Assembly (NCBI GenBank): GCA_018818065.1
Contig: JAHISV010000009.1
Coordinates: forward strand, 248,001 to 312,000
DNA from: Bacteroidota bacterium
GTDB taxonomy: Bacteria; Bacteroidota; Ignavibacteria; Ignavibacteriales; Melioribacteraceae
Direction of reading: 5' to 3'
Length of the DNA stretch: 64,000 nt
Shown: piece by piece, positions 15,478 through 25,503 of the stretch
Position numbering within the stretch: the first letter of the stretch is position 1
Layout: every line of letters begins with the position of its first letter
Position numbers and translations under genes: made by a program
The notes under the pieces: model-generated
What the model saw: the letters and a program-made list of their open reading frames with translations, nothing else
Told to the model about the DNA's origin: nothing
The model's database searches: none

Positions 15478-18400
15478 CTACTCGATCACTTCATCAAGGA
15501 TATTTATTAATTCCTCAAATCTATATTCACTTTTACCGGACAAAACTTTCATTTTATCAAAAACATCATCATAAAAAATTGCCGCAGAACGAATTTGCTC
15601 AGGAATTATATTTTCCACGCTAAGCTTTTCTAAATCAGCACATTGCTCGGATTCGTCTATAAAAATGTTGATAAGCAGATATGAGAATACCTCGTAAAGT
15701 AGCTGTTCGAATCCTTCACGACTATAATATAGAACTTCCTGGTATTCATTTACTGCCAAATAAGATTGGATTTCTTTTTCTTTAAGTAATTGCAGCATTA
15801 GTTTTGTTGTGTATCCCCAAAGTTTATTCTTATCCGTTTCCTTGCTCTTAATCTGAACAAGTGTCAGAAACTCATCACTGTATTTAATAAAAGTAGAGAT
15901 AATTGCTTCTCTTTTCCTTAAATACAAATCGCCTTTACCCATTTTAAGAAAATATTTATTAATGGGGATTGTTAGATAAACTTCACTGAATAATTTATTA
16001 AAGTCACCTTTCAACTCAGTTTTGAGGTCGTTTAAAATTGAGAATACAAACTGAGTCTTGATTATTTCAACACTATTTCTCTTCATTAATTTAATTATTT
16101 CCAAACCAGCAACGTTACGACTATTCAGCCACTTGAAGAAACATGACAGAGTAGAGATACTAAGACGAATTTTTTCATCCTGCTTTTCGACTCCCAGTCC
16201 GGCATCTGCTTCAAGTACATTAATGAACTCATTATATTCATTTACTATGGAGCCAGTCATGGTAATTAAATCAGAAACCTTAGTCTCCTCTTCAATCAAC
16301 TTAAATGACTCGTATCCAAGTGTTAATAACTGGGTGAAAGAATTATAAATTGATTCGTATTTAACAAACTTAACAAAACTGTTTAGGTCATCAACTCCTT
16401 CAAAAGGTAGTTTTTCTCTTACTTTATAAAGCAGGGTTACATCTTCATCCAACATCCTGAAATTAATATATACCCTGGATTGAAACCCATTCAGTTCCAA
16501 CCCAATACCCTGGTTGTGAATTTCACTTCCATTCAACAAAAATTCTTTTCCACTCAGGTGTTCACGAACAGAATAAAATATGTTGGAATCATTTGATAAA
16601 TTCAAAGCATCAGCCAATGATTTTTTTGTGGTACTCTTATTACCATCTCCGTCCAATATTAATTTTGGGGCTGACATTTTTATATGCCCAGCGGCACGCT
16701 CATATTTATTGTTGTAGAAAATAAGAGCTCCTTCATGCCCATGGGTATTTACAAAAGCAAAAACGTTTTCGTTGATTGATCCGAACGAATCAAGAAAATC
16801 AAAGAGCCAGAAATTTACAACATCTGAAAAGAGATATCTTTTCTTCATCAGAGGGAATATTTCGCGTTCATGTCTTTCAATCAACCATGTCTTGGGAGTT
16901 TCATTATAATAAGCTCTTTGGTATTCCATACCATACTTTTCGGTAAACCCCTCAACCTGCCCATGAGCAAACATTGGCAGCCCGGGTAAAGTTATCATCA
17001 TTAACGCAACGCCGATATACTTATCTTCAGTGCCAAATTGCTTAATAGCAGTTTCTTCATCAGGATTACTCATAAAGTTGACGTAGCGTTTCAATATTTC
17101 AGGTTCGTATTCAAGAGTGTTTGTTATCAGGTCGCGATATTTTTCATTTTCCTCACGCATCATCATATGCATAAAGGCACTGTTGTAAACGCGATGCATT
17201 CCAAGAGTTCGTACGAAATAACCCTCCATCAGCCAGAATGCCTCAGCTAATAACAGAGTTTCAGGTAACTCATTATTTATCCTGTCAACAACTTCCCTCC
17301 AGAACTCAACCGGGAACTGATTATCAAATTCAGTTTTGGTCATCGCATGATCAACACGTGAAGGGATATCACCGCCAGTGCCCGGTCTTGGATACCAGAG
17401 TCGGGAAAAATGCTTTTTGGTAAGCGTCATGGCAGCATCAAAACGAATGATTGAAAACTTTCTGGCAACATCAAATATTTTCTGGATAACTGCCTCGCGC
17501 ACTTCCCCATCCAAAAGATTCAGTTGTGCTGTATCATTCCAGGGCATATTTGTTCCATCGTTACCATGATAAAGATATTTCACATTTCCTGTATTATTAT
17601 CTATTCTCTGGAAGACAACACTGGCATCTGTTTTATTCCAATATCCATCTTCAATACGAAGTTGAATTCTGGCATCATCCGATAAATCGGTCCCTGTAAA
17701 AGTGTAATTAGGAAAGGGTGAAAAATCTGATTGAATAAAATAATGCGGGTTTTCAAGAACCCATCTAGAAAATACTCCTGTATGATTGGGTACCATATCA
17801 CTGGAAAGACGCAGACCTCTTTGCTTTGCACGTTCATTAAGATTGGTATATGCTTCTTCACCTCCAAGATCATGGGCGATTTCATAATCGAAAAGTGAGT
17901 AGGCAGAAGCTGTTGCATCTGTGTTTCCCATTATATGCTTTATCTTTTTTGATGCACTGCTTCGTTCCCATAATCCTATTAACCACAGTCCGTTAAAACC
18001 CCAGTTTACAAGCATATCAAGTTCTTCATCAGGAACATGATCCAAACGATGAATATGACGTCCATATTTTTTAGAGAGTTGATCGAGCCACACATGAATG
18101 TTTTTTGCCATAAGAACAACCCTTGGCATCCATTCAATATCTTTAGTGAAATTCTCAATTTCTTCATAATCCGCAAGACTTTCTTTACCGTAATCGTAAC
18201 CTGATTTACCAACAGTAGTAAAACCAAATCCATATTCATCTGATTTATACTTTGGAACAACAGAAGGAGGCGGGCCACCAAAACCGATTGTCAATTGACG
18301 ATTCTCTTTAATGAAATCACTACTCTTAAGAAGTTTTCCCAGAAATTCTTCATCAATCAAAATTGACCATTTTTCCTGTATGAATAATAATTGCGCCTCT

Positions 18401-19044
18401 ATATCATCCGGATTTGAAATAATTGGAGCTTTTAAGAGTGTTATCAAATCCTGGTTTTCCGGTCCAAATTTTGGCTGTGTCTTGAAAAATATTTCTAAAT
18501 CAACAATAACCTTTTTATATAGCTCAGCATTGGAAATATAGTTCTCATCCAGCAACTCTTTTAGTTTCAGGTTAGCAGAATTAAAATTACTCAGGTGAAG
18601 CAGAATTAACTCTTCAAGGGCAACCAATCGATTTGCCTTACCATCCTTTTTCGTGTCAAGGTATTCTGATACAGAAATCTTATTCTTATAAACATCACTG
18701 GGAGGAAAAACCGTAACAAAATCAAAAATTAAATCATTAATCTGATCATGCCCGTACTTTTCATTCAAATATGCCAAAGCATTGTCAATAGCCCCGGGAT
18801 TAATCTCTTCACGATATCTTTTAATTACAAAGTGAAATATTTCATCAAGCAATCCGGCAGCGTTAACCTGAGCGGGATTTAATTTGTTTTCAGCCGTTCT
18901 GCTCTTATTTAACTCATGAACAAAATTCCTCACCTGATGAAAATTCGCAAAGATTACATTACCGGATATAGAAAATAATTCTTCAGCAAAGTTATAAACT
19001 CTTCTGATATGACCTGCCACGTGAAATTCATATTTTGATAACAT
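15478..19044 (-). CDS. Very large GH13 (alpha-amylase family) protein
   Basis: The 1188-residue protein has an all-helical-looking N-terminal region of about 330 residues, a GH13 catalytic barrel (about 335-880) and a helical C-terminal third. GH13 signatures are visible: SDMVPNHTG near 411, the nucleophile motif IIRFDAAMT near 533 and the acid/base motif LLLAEAFWLME near 598. A region corresponding to the NHD motif reads SNPDEE near 660, so the His next to the transition-state Asp is Pro. All three catalytic acids seem present. No signal peptide is seen, so it probably acts in the cytoplasm on glycogen or maltodextrin-like substrates. Both flanking regions are unlike familiar amylases. It stands alone, divergent from mutS. 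Confidence 0.85.
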   Translation of the reverse strand: MLSKYEFHVAGHIRRVYNFAEELFSISGNVIFANFHQVRNFVHELNKSRTAENKLNPAQVNAAGLLDEIFHFVIKRYREEINPGAIDNALAYLNEKYGHDQINDLIFDFVTVFPPSDVYKNKISVSEYLDTKKDGKANRLVALEELILLHLSNFNSANLKLKELLDENYISNAELYKKVIVDLEIFFKTQPKFGPENQDLITLLKAPIISNPDDIEAQLLFIQEKWSILIDEEFLGKLLKSSDFIKENRQLTIGFGGPPPSVVPKYKSDEYGFGFTTVGKSGYDYGKESLADYEEIENFTKDIEWMPRVVLMAKNIHVWLDQLSKKYGRHIHRLDHVPDEELDMLVNWGFNGLWLIGLWERSSASKKIKHIMGNTDATASAYSLFDYEIAHDLGGEEAYTNLNERAKQRGLRLSSDMVPNHTGVFSRWVLENPHYFIQSDFSPFPNYTFTGTDLSDDARIQLRIEDGYWNKTDASVVFQRIDNNTGNVKYLYHGNDGTNMPWNDTAQLNLLDGEVREAVIQKIFDVARKFSIIRFDAAMTLTKKHFSRLWYPRPGTGGDIPSRVDHAMTKTEFDNQFPVEFWREVVDRINNELPETLLLAEAFWLMEGYFVRTLGMHRVYNSAFMHMMMREENEKYRDLITNTLEYEPEILKRYVNFMSNPDEETAIKQFGTEDKYIGVALMMITLPGLPMFAHGQVEGFTEKYGMEYQRAYYNETPKTWLIERHEREIFPLMKKRYLFSDVVNFWLFDFLDSFGSINENVFAFVNTHGHEGALIFYNNKYERAAGHIKMSAPKLILDGDGNKSTTKKSLADALNLSNDSNIFYSVREHLSGKEFLLNGSEIHNQGIGLELNGFQSRVYINFRMLDEDVTLLYKVREKLPFEGVDDLNSFVKFVKYESIYNSFTQLLTLGYESFKLIEEETKVSDLITMTGSIVNEYNEFINVLEADAGLGVEKQDEKIRLSISTLSCFFKWLNSRNVAGLEIIKLMKRNSVEIIKTQFVFSILNDLKTELKGDFNKLFSEVYLTIPINKYFLKMGKGDLYLRKREAIISTFIKYSDEFLTLVQIKSKETDKNKLWGYTTKLMLQLLKEKEIQSYLAVNEYQEVLYYSREGFEQLLYEVFSYLLINIFIDESEQCADLEKLSVENIIPEQIRSAAIFYDDVFDKMKVLSGKSEYRFEELINILDEVIE

Positions 19045-19214
19045 ATTCTATCTATATAATTATGAATAAATCTGTGCCTTATAATAAGTCAAATATAATC
19101 AATCGCAGAGACAATTGGTGTTATATCATAACTGAAAATAGTTCGCAAACGTTTCCAAAATTGATATTAAGGGTATATTCCGGTATATTTTTGGTTCAAA
19201 ATTTATAGGCTGAT

Positions 19215-21827
19215 ATGTCAGTAACACCTTTGATGGTTCAGTATCATAAGATAAAAGAGCAAAACCCTGATACAATATTACTTTTCAGAGTCGGAGATTT
19301 TTTTGAGACTTTTGAAAACGATGCCGTTACCGCTTCCAAAGTTTTAGGTATCACTCTAACAAAGCGGTCGAACGGAAAAGCCGACAGTGTTCCTCTTGCA
19401 GGATTTCCACATCATGCAATTGATACCTATTTGCCTAAAATGGTTAGAGCTGGTTACAGGGTAGCAATTTGCGAGCAGGTTGAAAACCCTAAATTCGCTA
19501 AAGGTATTGTTAAGCGTGAAGTTGTAGAAGTTGTAACACCTGGTGTTGCCATATCAGATAAATTGCTTGACCATAAAAAAAACAATTATCTTTTAGCGGT
19601 TTATCTTGAAGACGGTATAGCCGGAGTATCATTTTGTGATATTTCTACAGGTGAATTTCATGCTTATGAAGTACCCGAAAAAGATTTGACCCAGCAGTAC
19701 GGTTTAATTAATCCTTCGGAAATCCTGATATCTAAAAGACAAAAAGAGATGTTGGTTCCTACCATAGAAAAGTTTTTTAGCTCGGCCCGTATAACTAACG
19801 TGGATGAATGGATTTTTTCACATGAGTATGGCGAAGAACTTTTACTCAATCATTTTCAAACCAAGACACTTAAAGGTTTTGGTGTTGAAGAGATGGATAA
19901 AGCAGTAATTGCCTCTGGTGTTATTCTTAATTACCTGAAAGAAACTCAGAAGGCAAGCTTAAGTCATGTTAATAAACTCTCTTTATTTAATCCCACAGAT
20001 TACATGTTGCTGGATTTCTCAACAAAGCGAAATCTTGAGATAACATTTACAATGCAGGATGGCGAAAGAGAAGGTTCGCTGATTTCAATATTGGATAGAA
20101 CCGAAACTCCCATGGGAGCCAGACTTCTAAAACGCTGGATATCAGCTCCTTTAAGAAAACTTGAAGCTATTACTAAAAGACAGGTGGCTGTTGAGGAGTT
20201 ATATAAAAACCGGAAATTAAGAGAAAACCTGATAAGCGAGTTGAAAGAAATTGGTGATCTCGAAAGATTAATTTCGAAAGTATGTACGGGCAAAGTGAAC
20301 CCAAGAGAGTTAGGTTACATAAAAGGTTCTCTTAAAAAGATGCCGCTTATTAGGCAATTGGTCGAAAATTCCTCTTCCAATACACTCCTGGAAATATGTA
20401 ACAGGATTAAGGATCTTGATCATTTGGTTGAAAAAATTGAGTTGTCAATTTCAGATAATCCGCCTATTACTATTTTGGATGGAAACGTAATTAGAGCCGG
20501 CTATAATGCAGAACTGGACGAACTACGTAATCTCTCCCTAAACGCAAAAAACTGGATTGCAAATTTACAGCGCACTGAACGGGAACGAGCCGGCATTTCC
20601 TCTTTGAAGGTCAGTTATAACAGAGTTTTTGGTTACTATATTGAAATCAGTAATACTCACAGAGACAAGATACCTGAGAACTATATACGAAAACAAACAC
20701 TGGTTAGCAGCGAAAGGTATATTACTCCTGAACTGAAGGAGTACGAAGACAAGGTTCTTAATGCCGAAGAAAATATTGCCAAGCTGGAATATAATCTTTT
20801 TAATGAGGTAAGGGTATTCGTTTCAAACGAGGCTGAAGCAATTCAGGAAAATGCGCGGCTGATAGCCATGTTGGATTGTTTTGTTTCATTCGCCGATTGT
20901 GCTGAAGCTTATAATTATGTAAAACCTCAGCTCGATAATTCTGATATTCTAGAGATAACAGAAGGACGCCACCCGACCGTTGAGCTGATGCTTCCTTCCG
21001 GTGAAAAGTTTACTGCTAATAATTGCCATATGAGTTGTGATGATTCTCAAATAATTCTACTTACGGGACCAAACATGGCTGGTAAGTCAGTTTATCTGCG
21101 CCAGATTGGTTTGATTGTTCTCCTTGCCCAGATTGGATCATTTGTGCCCGCTAAAGAGGCTAAAATTGGACTGGTAGATAAAATTTACACGCGTGTCGGG
21201 GCAAGTGATAACATCTCAGCCGGTGAAAGTACTTTCCTTGTTGAAATGCAGGAAGCCGCTAATATTTTGAATAACGCTTCAAATAAAAGTCTTATTCTGC
21301 TTGATGAAATTGGCCGAGGCACAAGCACGTTTGATGGAATTTCTATCGCCTGGGCAATTACAGAATATCTTCACGAAAATCCTGCCGTCGCTTCAAAAAC
21401 TTTATTCGCTACTCATTATCACGAACTCAATGAGATGGCTTCGCTTTTCCCGAGAATTAAGAACTTTAAAGTTGAAGTCAGGGAATACGATGATAAGGTT
21501 ATCTTTTTACACAAAGTAACTCCTGGCGGCGCCGACCATAGTTACGGTATTCAGGTTGGACAAATGGCAGGACTTCCTCTTTCAGTAACAAACAGGGCAA
21601 AAGAAATTCTAGTAAATCTGGAAAGTAAAGAGCTTACTCCCTACGAGATGAAAAGAGCAAAAATAGCCAAACTTAAACAGGATGAATTGCAAATAAGCAT
21701 GTTCGAGTTTAAAGATGATGCAATAAGAAAAGAAATTTCCGATATTTCGATTGATAATATTACTCCCCTTGACGCACTTCATAAATTGAATGAACTAAAA
21801 AGGAAAGTCGATGAAAAGGAATCTTAG
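19215..21827 (+). CDS. mutS: DNA mismatch repair ATPase MutS
   Basis: This is full-length MutS1 (870 residues). The N-terminal mismatch-reading motif appears as GDFFETF near residue 36. The ATPase has Walker A GPNMAGKS, Walker B with LLDEIGRGTSTFDG, and the TLFATHYHEL signature. The C-terminal end (LDALHKLNELKRK) is the usual dimer/tetramer helix. It recognises base mismatches and recruits MutL. The last 17 bases overlap the DUF1684 gene, so translation is coupled to that gene and on into the aromatic genes. Confidence 0.98.
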   Translation: MSVTPLMVQYHKIKEQNPDTILLFRVGDFFETFENDAVTASKVLGITLTKRSNGKADSVPLAGFPHHAIDTYLPKMVRAGYRVAICEQVENPKFAKGIVKREVVEVVTPGVAISDKLLDHKKNNYLLAVYLEDGIAGVSFCDISTGEFHAYEVPEKDLTQQYGLINPSEILISKRQKEMLVPTIEKFFSSARITNVDEWIFSHEYGEELLLNHFQTKTLKGFGVEEMDKAVIASGVILNYLKETQKASLSHVNKLSLFNPTDYMLLDFSTKRNLEITFTMQDGEREGSLISILDRTETPMGARLLKRWISAPLRKLEAITKRQVAVEELYKNRKLRENLISELKEIGDLERLISKVCTGKVNPRELGYIKGSLKKMPLIRQLVENSSSNTLLEICNRIKDLDHLVEKIELSISDNPPITILDGNVIRAGYNAELDELRNLSLNAKNWIANLQRTERERAGISSLKVSYNRVFGYYIEISNTHRDKIPENYIRKQTLVSSERYITPELKEYEDKVLNAEENIAKLEYNLFNEVRVFVSNEAEAIQENARLIAMLDCFVSFADCAEAYNYVKPQLDNSDILEITEGRHPTVELMLPSGEKFTANNCHMSCDDSQIILLTGPNMAGKSVYLRQIGLIVLLAQIGSFVPAKEAKIGLVDKIYTRVGASDNISAGESTFLVEMQEAANILNNASNKSLILLDEIGRGTSTFDGISIAWAITEYLHENPAVASKTLFATHYHELNEMASLFPRIKNFKVEVREYDDKVIFLHKVTPGGADHSYGIQVGQMAGLPLSVTNRAKEILVNLESKELTPYEMKRAKIAKLKQDELQISMFEFKDDAIRKEISDISIDNITPLDALHKLNELKRKVDEKES

Positions 21828-22437
21828 CCTAGGTGCAATTATACTAGTTGCAGTATTAATTCTTCTGATGTCATTGTATGATAAGCATACGCCGGAGGAA
21901 ATAGAATACATAAAAAAAATAGAGAATTACAGAACTGAAAAAGATTCTTCATTTAAGAGCTCCCCTTCTTCCCCATTTAATTATAAGGGAAAAGTAGAAT
22001 TTCACTCGTTGAAATATTTTGATGTGGATCCTGAATTTGCCTTTAAGAGCAAGTTATTTGAATATGAGCCCAAAGATACTATTACTTATTTCGGGACAAA
22101 AGGAGAAGAACGTACAGCCGTTAGATATGGCTATGTACAATTTAAATATCATGAGACCTTGTACAAAGTTAACGTATACCAGGGATCATCCAGAAATGGT
22201 GAAATCTACCACATGATTTGGTATACCGACAAGACTACCAATAAGGAATCTTATGGCGTAGGGCGATATCTTGATTTCGAAGTAGAAAATGACCCTCATT
22301 ATCTATACACGATAGATTTTAACCTGGCTTACAACCCATATTGTGCCTATAGTAAAGAATATTCCTGCGCAATACCAACAAAGGAAGATTATATTGACCT
22401 GGAAATTACGGCAGGCGAACAAAAATTTCATGATTAA
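21811..22437 (+). CDS. DUF1684-family membrane-anchored protein
   Basis: This 208-residue protein has an N-terminal membrane anchor or uncleaved signal (about 5-22). The rest matches the DUF1684 pattern: SPF near the start, a KYFDVDPEF segment, and a C-terminal signature DFNLAYNPYCAYSKEYSC followed by AGEQKF. The family has no established biochemical function. Cys and Tyr residues of the NPYCAY signature are conserved family features. It overlaps mutS by 17 bases and precedes DAHP synthase by 15. Confidence 0.8.
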   Translation: MKRNLSLGAIILVAVLILLMSLYDKHTPEEIEYIKKIENYRTEKDSSFKSSPSSPFNYKGKVEFHSLKYFDVDPEFAFKSKLFEYEPKDTITYFGTKGEERTAVRYGYVQFKYHETLYKVNVYQGSSRNGEIYHMIWYTDKTTNKESYGVGRYLDFEVENDPHYLYTIDFNLAYNPYCAYSKEYSCAIPTKEDYIDLEITAGEQKFHD

Positions 22438-22452
22438 TTTACGGAGTACAGT

Positions 22453-23466
22453 GTGGTTATCTTATTAGAGAATAATGCGACCGAACAACAGATAGAAAAT
22501 GTGGTTAAGCATCTTGAAGATTACGGTTTTCAAATACATAAATCGACCGGAGTGCAAAGAACAATAATTGGCGCCATTGGGGTTAAACCTAATTTCGACA
22601 CAAGGAAGATTAAAATACTCGATGGAGTATCTGACGTTTATCGTGTTACGGCACCATATAAATTGGCAAGCAAAAGTTTCAAGGAAGAGAAATCTATCTT
22701 TGATATTAAAGCAGTAAAGATTGGCGACAATGAAATAGCTATGATGATTGGTCCTTGCTCTGTTGAGAGCGAAGATCAGATATTCAGATTGGCTGAGGTA
22801 GTTGCTAAATCGGGGGCAAAAATACTTCGTGGCGGGGCCTTCAAACCGCGCTCTTCTCCATACTCATTCCAGGGTATGGGTGTTGAAGGATTGAAACTTA
22901 TGCGAAAAGCCGCCGATGAATTTGGTTTACTGGTAATAACTGAAGTAATGCAGATCAGTCAGATTGAGTTAATTTATGAATATGCTGATATATTTCAGAT
23001 TGGAGCGAGAAATATGCAGAACTTCGCACTCCTCACGGAAATTGGGAAGACTGATAAACCCTGCATGATTAAAAGAGGATTATCAGGAACTATCGAAGAA
23101 TGGCTGATGTCGGCTGAATACCTTCTCTCAAACGGTAATAGCATGGTAATGTTATGTGAGCGTGGTATAAGAACTTTTGAACCATATACCCGAAATACTT
23201 TTGATGTATCCGCTATCCCTATGGTGCATAAGAAGAGTCACCTACCGGTCATAGCAGATCCATCCCATGCCACAGGTTTACGCGATCAGGTTGCTCCAAT
23301 GGCACGTGCGGCTGTTGCGGCTGGCGCCGATGGTCTCATGATTGAAATTCATCACGATCCTGAGAATGCACTTTCGGATGGTCCTCAGGCCCTTCTTCCT
23401 GATCAATATTTACAATTGGTTGAAGAATTGAGAATGATTGCCACAGCCATTGGAAGGACATTGTAA
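22453..23466 (+). CDS. aroF: 3-deoxy-7-phosphoheptulonate (DAHP) synthase, type I-beta with regulatory domain
   Basis: The 337-residue enzyme catalyses the first step of the shikimate pathway (phosphoenolpyruvate + erythrose 4-phosphate). An N-terminal ferredoxin-like/ACT-like domain of about 70 residues precedes the barrel, as in the Thermotoga enzyme, where it mediates feedback by aromatic amino acids. Catalytic-barrel motifs are IGPCSVESEDQ, GGAFKPRSSPYSFQG, IKRG and the metal-site region ADPSHATG. The GTG start follows an ACGGAG ribosome site by seven bases. The next gene, tyrA, begins at the base after the stop, so aromatic synthesis is co-regulated with mutS upstream. Confidence 0.96.
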   Translation: MVILLENNATEQQIENVVKHLEDYGFQIHKSTGVQRTIIGAIGVKPNFDTRKIKILDGVSDVYRVTAPYKLASKSFKEEKSIFDIKAVKIGDNEIAMMIGPCSVESEDQIFRLAEVVAKSGAKILRGGAFKPRSSPYSFQGMGVEGLKLMRKAADEFGLLVITEVMQISQIELIYEYADIFQIGARNMQNFALLTEIGKTDKPCMIKRGLSGTIEEWLMSAEYLLSNGNSMVMLCERGIRTFEPYTRNTFDVSAIPMVHKKSHLPVIADPSHATGLRDQVAPMARAAVAAGADGLMIEIHHDPENALSDGPQALLPDQYLQLVEELRMIATAIGRTL

Positions 23467-24546
23467 TTGAGTATCCGGAATGTAAGTATAGTCGGCTTAG
23501 GACTGATGGGCGGATCTATTGCCAAAGCATTGAAAAATTCTGAAGCGGATATACAGATATCTGCTTTTGATAAAGAGGATATACTTAAAAGAGCGATGGA
23601 GGATGGGGTTATTGATTCTCCTTTAGACAATATAGAATGTGTCTTGGCTTCTGACCTGATTTTTCTTTGTACACCTGTTGATGCTTCAATTTCCATTTTT
23701 AATTCTATTGCCGGTAAACTCTCTCCGAATACTATTCTTACTGACGTTTGCGGAGTAAAATTTCCGCTCCAAAAAATTTGGGATGCCAAGGGAAAAACCG
23801 GTAAATACATCGGTGGTCATCCAATGACTGGGAAAGAAGTTGGAGGATATGAAAATTCCGATCCCCTCCTCTTTGAAAACTGTGTTTACATACTTTCGGA
23901 AGATCTTAACCAAAATGAAGAACTATCAGAGTTCAGGAAGATTATTGAATTACTTGGGGCAAATATTCTTTTCGTTCCTCCGAAACAGCACGACCTTATT
24001 GCGGCAAGTGTTAGCCACCTCCCGCAATTAGTTTCCGTTGCTCTGGTGAACACAGCTGCTCTAAAAACTGATTATTATAATTTCCTGGATTTAGCCGCCG
24101 GCGGCTTTAGAGATATGACACGAATCGCCTCGAGTGATTTTAAGATCTGGGAACCCGTCATTAGGGAAAACAAAAAAGAAATTATTACAGCTATTGAAAA
24201 ATTTCAATTTGAGCTGGATAAATTAAAAAACTCAATTTCCGAAAACAAGACTGAAGAAATTGAGAAATATTTTGATCTGGCAAGAACACGAAGAGATGAA
24301 ATCCCGAAAAATACCAAGGGTTTCTTAAAACCTCTGCATGATCTGTATATCTTTGTAAAGGATGAACCGGGCGTAATCAGCAGGGTTTCTACAACACTGG
24401 CAAAGGAAAATCTTAACATCAAAGATATCGAACTTCTAAAAATTCGTGAGGGTTCGGGTGGTACATTCAGGATTGCTTTCGAATCTGCTGATGATGCGGC
24501 ATCTGCCCATAAATGTTTACGAAATGCTGGATTTAAAACCAAATAA
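23467..24546 (+). CDS. tyrA: Prephenate dehydrogenase with C-terminal ACT domain
   Basis: The 359-residue enzyme converts prephenate to 4-hydroxyphenylpyruvate on the way to tyrosine. A Rossmann motif GLGLMGGSIAKAL starts the protein. Family motifs GGHPMTGKEVGG and ASVSHLPQL carry the catalytic His residues. The last 75 residues (LYIFVKDEPGVISRVS...) form an ACT domain, which typically gives feedback inhibition by tyrosine or phenylalanine. A TTG start directly abuts the DAHP synthase stop. It converges on the SDR gene with one base between stops. Confidence 0.95.
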   Translation: MSIRNVSIVGLGLMGGSIAKALKNSEADIQISAFDKEDILKRAMEDGVIDSPLDNIECVLASDLIFLCTPVDASISIFNSIAGKLSPNTILTDVCGVKFPLQKIWDAKGKTGKYIGGHPMTGKEVGGYENSDPLLFENCVYILSEDLNQNEELSEFRKIIELLGANILFVPPKQHDLIAASVSHLPQLVSVALVNTAALKTDYYNFLDLAAGGFRDMTRIASSDFKIWEPVIRENKKEIITAIEKFQFELDKLKNSISENKTEEIEKYFDLARTRRDEIPKNTKGFLKPLHDLYIFVKDEPGVISRVSTTLAKENLNIKDIELLKIREGSGGTFRIAFESADDAASAHKCLRNAGFKTK

Positions 24547-24547
24547 T

Positions 24548-25339
24548 CTACATTAAAGACTTTGATAAACCTCCATCAACGGTAATCGTCTGCCCGGTAA
24601 TGTAACCGGCCTGGTCTGAGGCCAGAAAGGCAATAACCGAAGCAACTTCATCTGGTCTTGCTAATCGTTTCAGGGGAACATTACCAGCCATCTCCGCCAG
24701 CATATGTTCGTGAGAATCACCACTACTTTTTGCGCGCTCAACAGCCAGCTCGTATAATCTGTGAGTGAGAGTATAGCCGGGCGCGACATTGTTTACGGTT
24801 ATATTAAATTTTCCTACTTCGTTACTCAATGATTTAGCAAAACCCGTTACTCCGCTGCGGAATGCATTTGAAAGCATTAAATTAATGATTGGTTCCCTAA
24901 CTGAAATCGAGGTAATATTAATAATTCTTCCCCAGTTTTTTCTTTCCATGCCGGGGAGTACAAGCCTTGAAAACCTTACACTACTCATTAAAACCTGACT
25001 ATAACCCTGTTCCCAATTACTCTCATCAAGTTCTTCAAATGTTCCGGGGTTCGGCCCACCGCAATTGTTCACCAAGACATCTATTTCGCCAAGGTTTGAC
25101 TCGACTTCCTTGATAGTGTTTTCAATATCACTTGGAATGTTAATGTCACATTTGGACCAATAAGGTTCAATTCCATATGCCCGCTTTATTTCCTTTGTAG
25201 CCTCTTTCAAATTCTCCACATTGCTGGAACATAAGGCAACTTTGCAGCCCTCCTTAATTAGCAGTTCAGCAGTTGATCTTCCAATACCGGAGCTTGAAGC
25301 AACAACCAAAGCTGTTTTTCCCCTTATTCCAAAATCCAT
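24548..25339 (-). CDS. SDR-family oxidoreductase with altered catalytic site
   Basis: This 263-residue Rossmann protein has the short-chain dehydrogenase layout: cofactor motif ASSSGIGRS near residue 14, NNCGG near 91, ITSIS with the catalytic-Ser position near 143, NNVAPGYTLT, and a C-terminal ITVDGG. The usual Tyr-x3-Lys pair is replaced: the aligned positions read Ser and Arg in LSNAFRSG. Classical SDR chemistry is therefore doubtful. The fold and NAD(P) binding look intact, so it may reduce by a different mechanism or act on a special substrate. Similar SNxxR-type proteins are common among FabG-like annotations, so this looks like a subfamily rather than a mutation. Confidence 0.85.
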   Translation of the reverse strand: MDFGIRGKTALVVASSSGIGRSTAELLIKEGCKVALCSSNVENLKEATKEIKRAYGIEPYWSKCDINIPSDIENTIKEVESNLGEIDVLVNNCGGPNPGTFEELDESNWEQGYSQVLMSSVRFSRLVLPGMERKNWGRIINITSISVREPIINLMLSNAFRSGVTGFAKSLSNEVGKFNITVNNVAPGYTLTHRLYELAVERAKSSGDSHEHMLAEMAGNVPLKRLARPDEVASVIAFLASDQAGYITGQTITVDGGLSKSLM

Positions 25340-25430
25340 GTATGCCCTCTTCTATTATTAACCACGCTTTATAAAAACAGGATTAAGATTCAATTAGTTT
25401 ACAGTTGTGGAATAAAGATAGAAAAATTTC

Positions 25431-25466
25431 TAAAAAAAATCCTGCCTGGTAGGGTTCAGGCAGGAT
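25431..25466 (-). terminator. Rho-independent terminator after ackA
   Basis: Read on the minus strand, ATCCTGCCTG pairs with CAGGCAGGAT (10 bp, 8-base loop) and is followed by eight T. It lies 38 bases past the ackA stop. Confidence 0.88.
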
Positions 25467-25503
25467 AAGTTACATAAATAAAGCAGTGCTATATATGTAG
25501 GTA

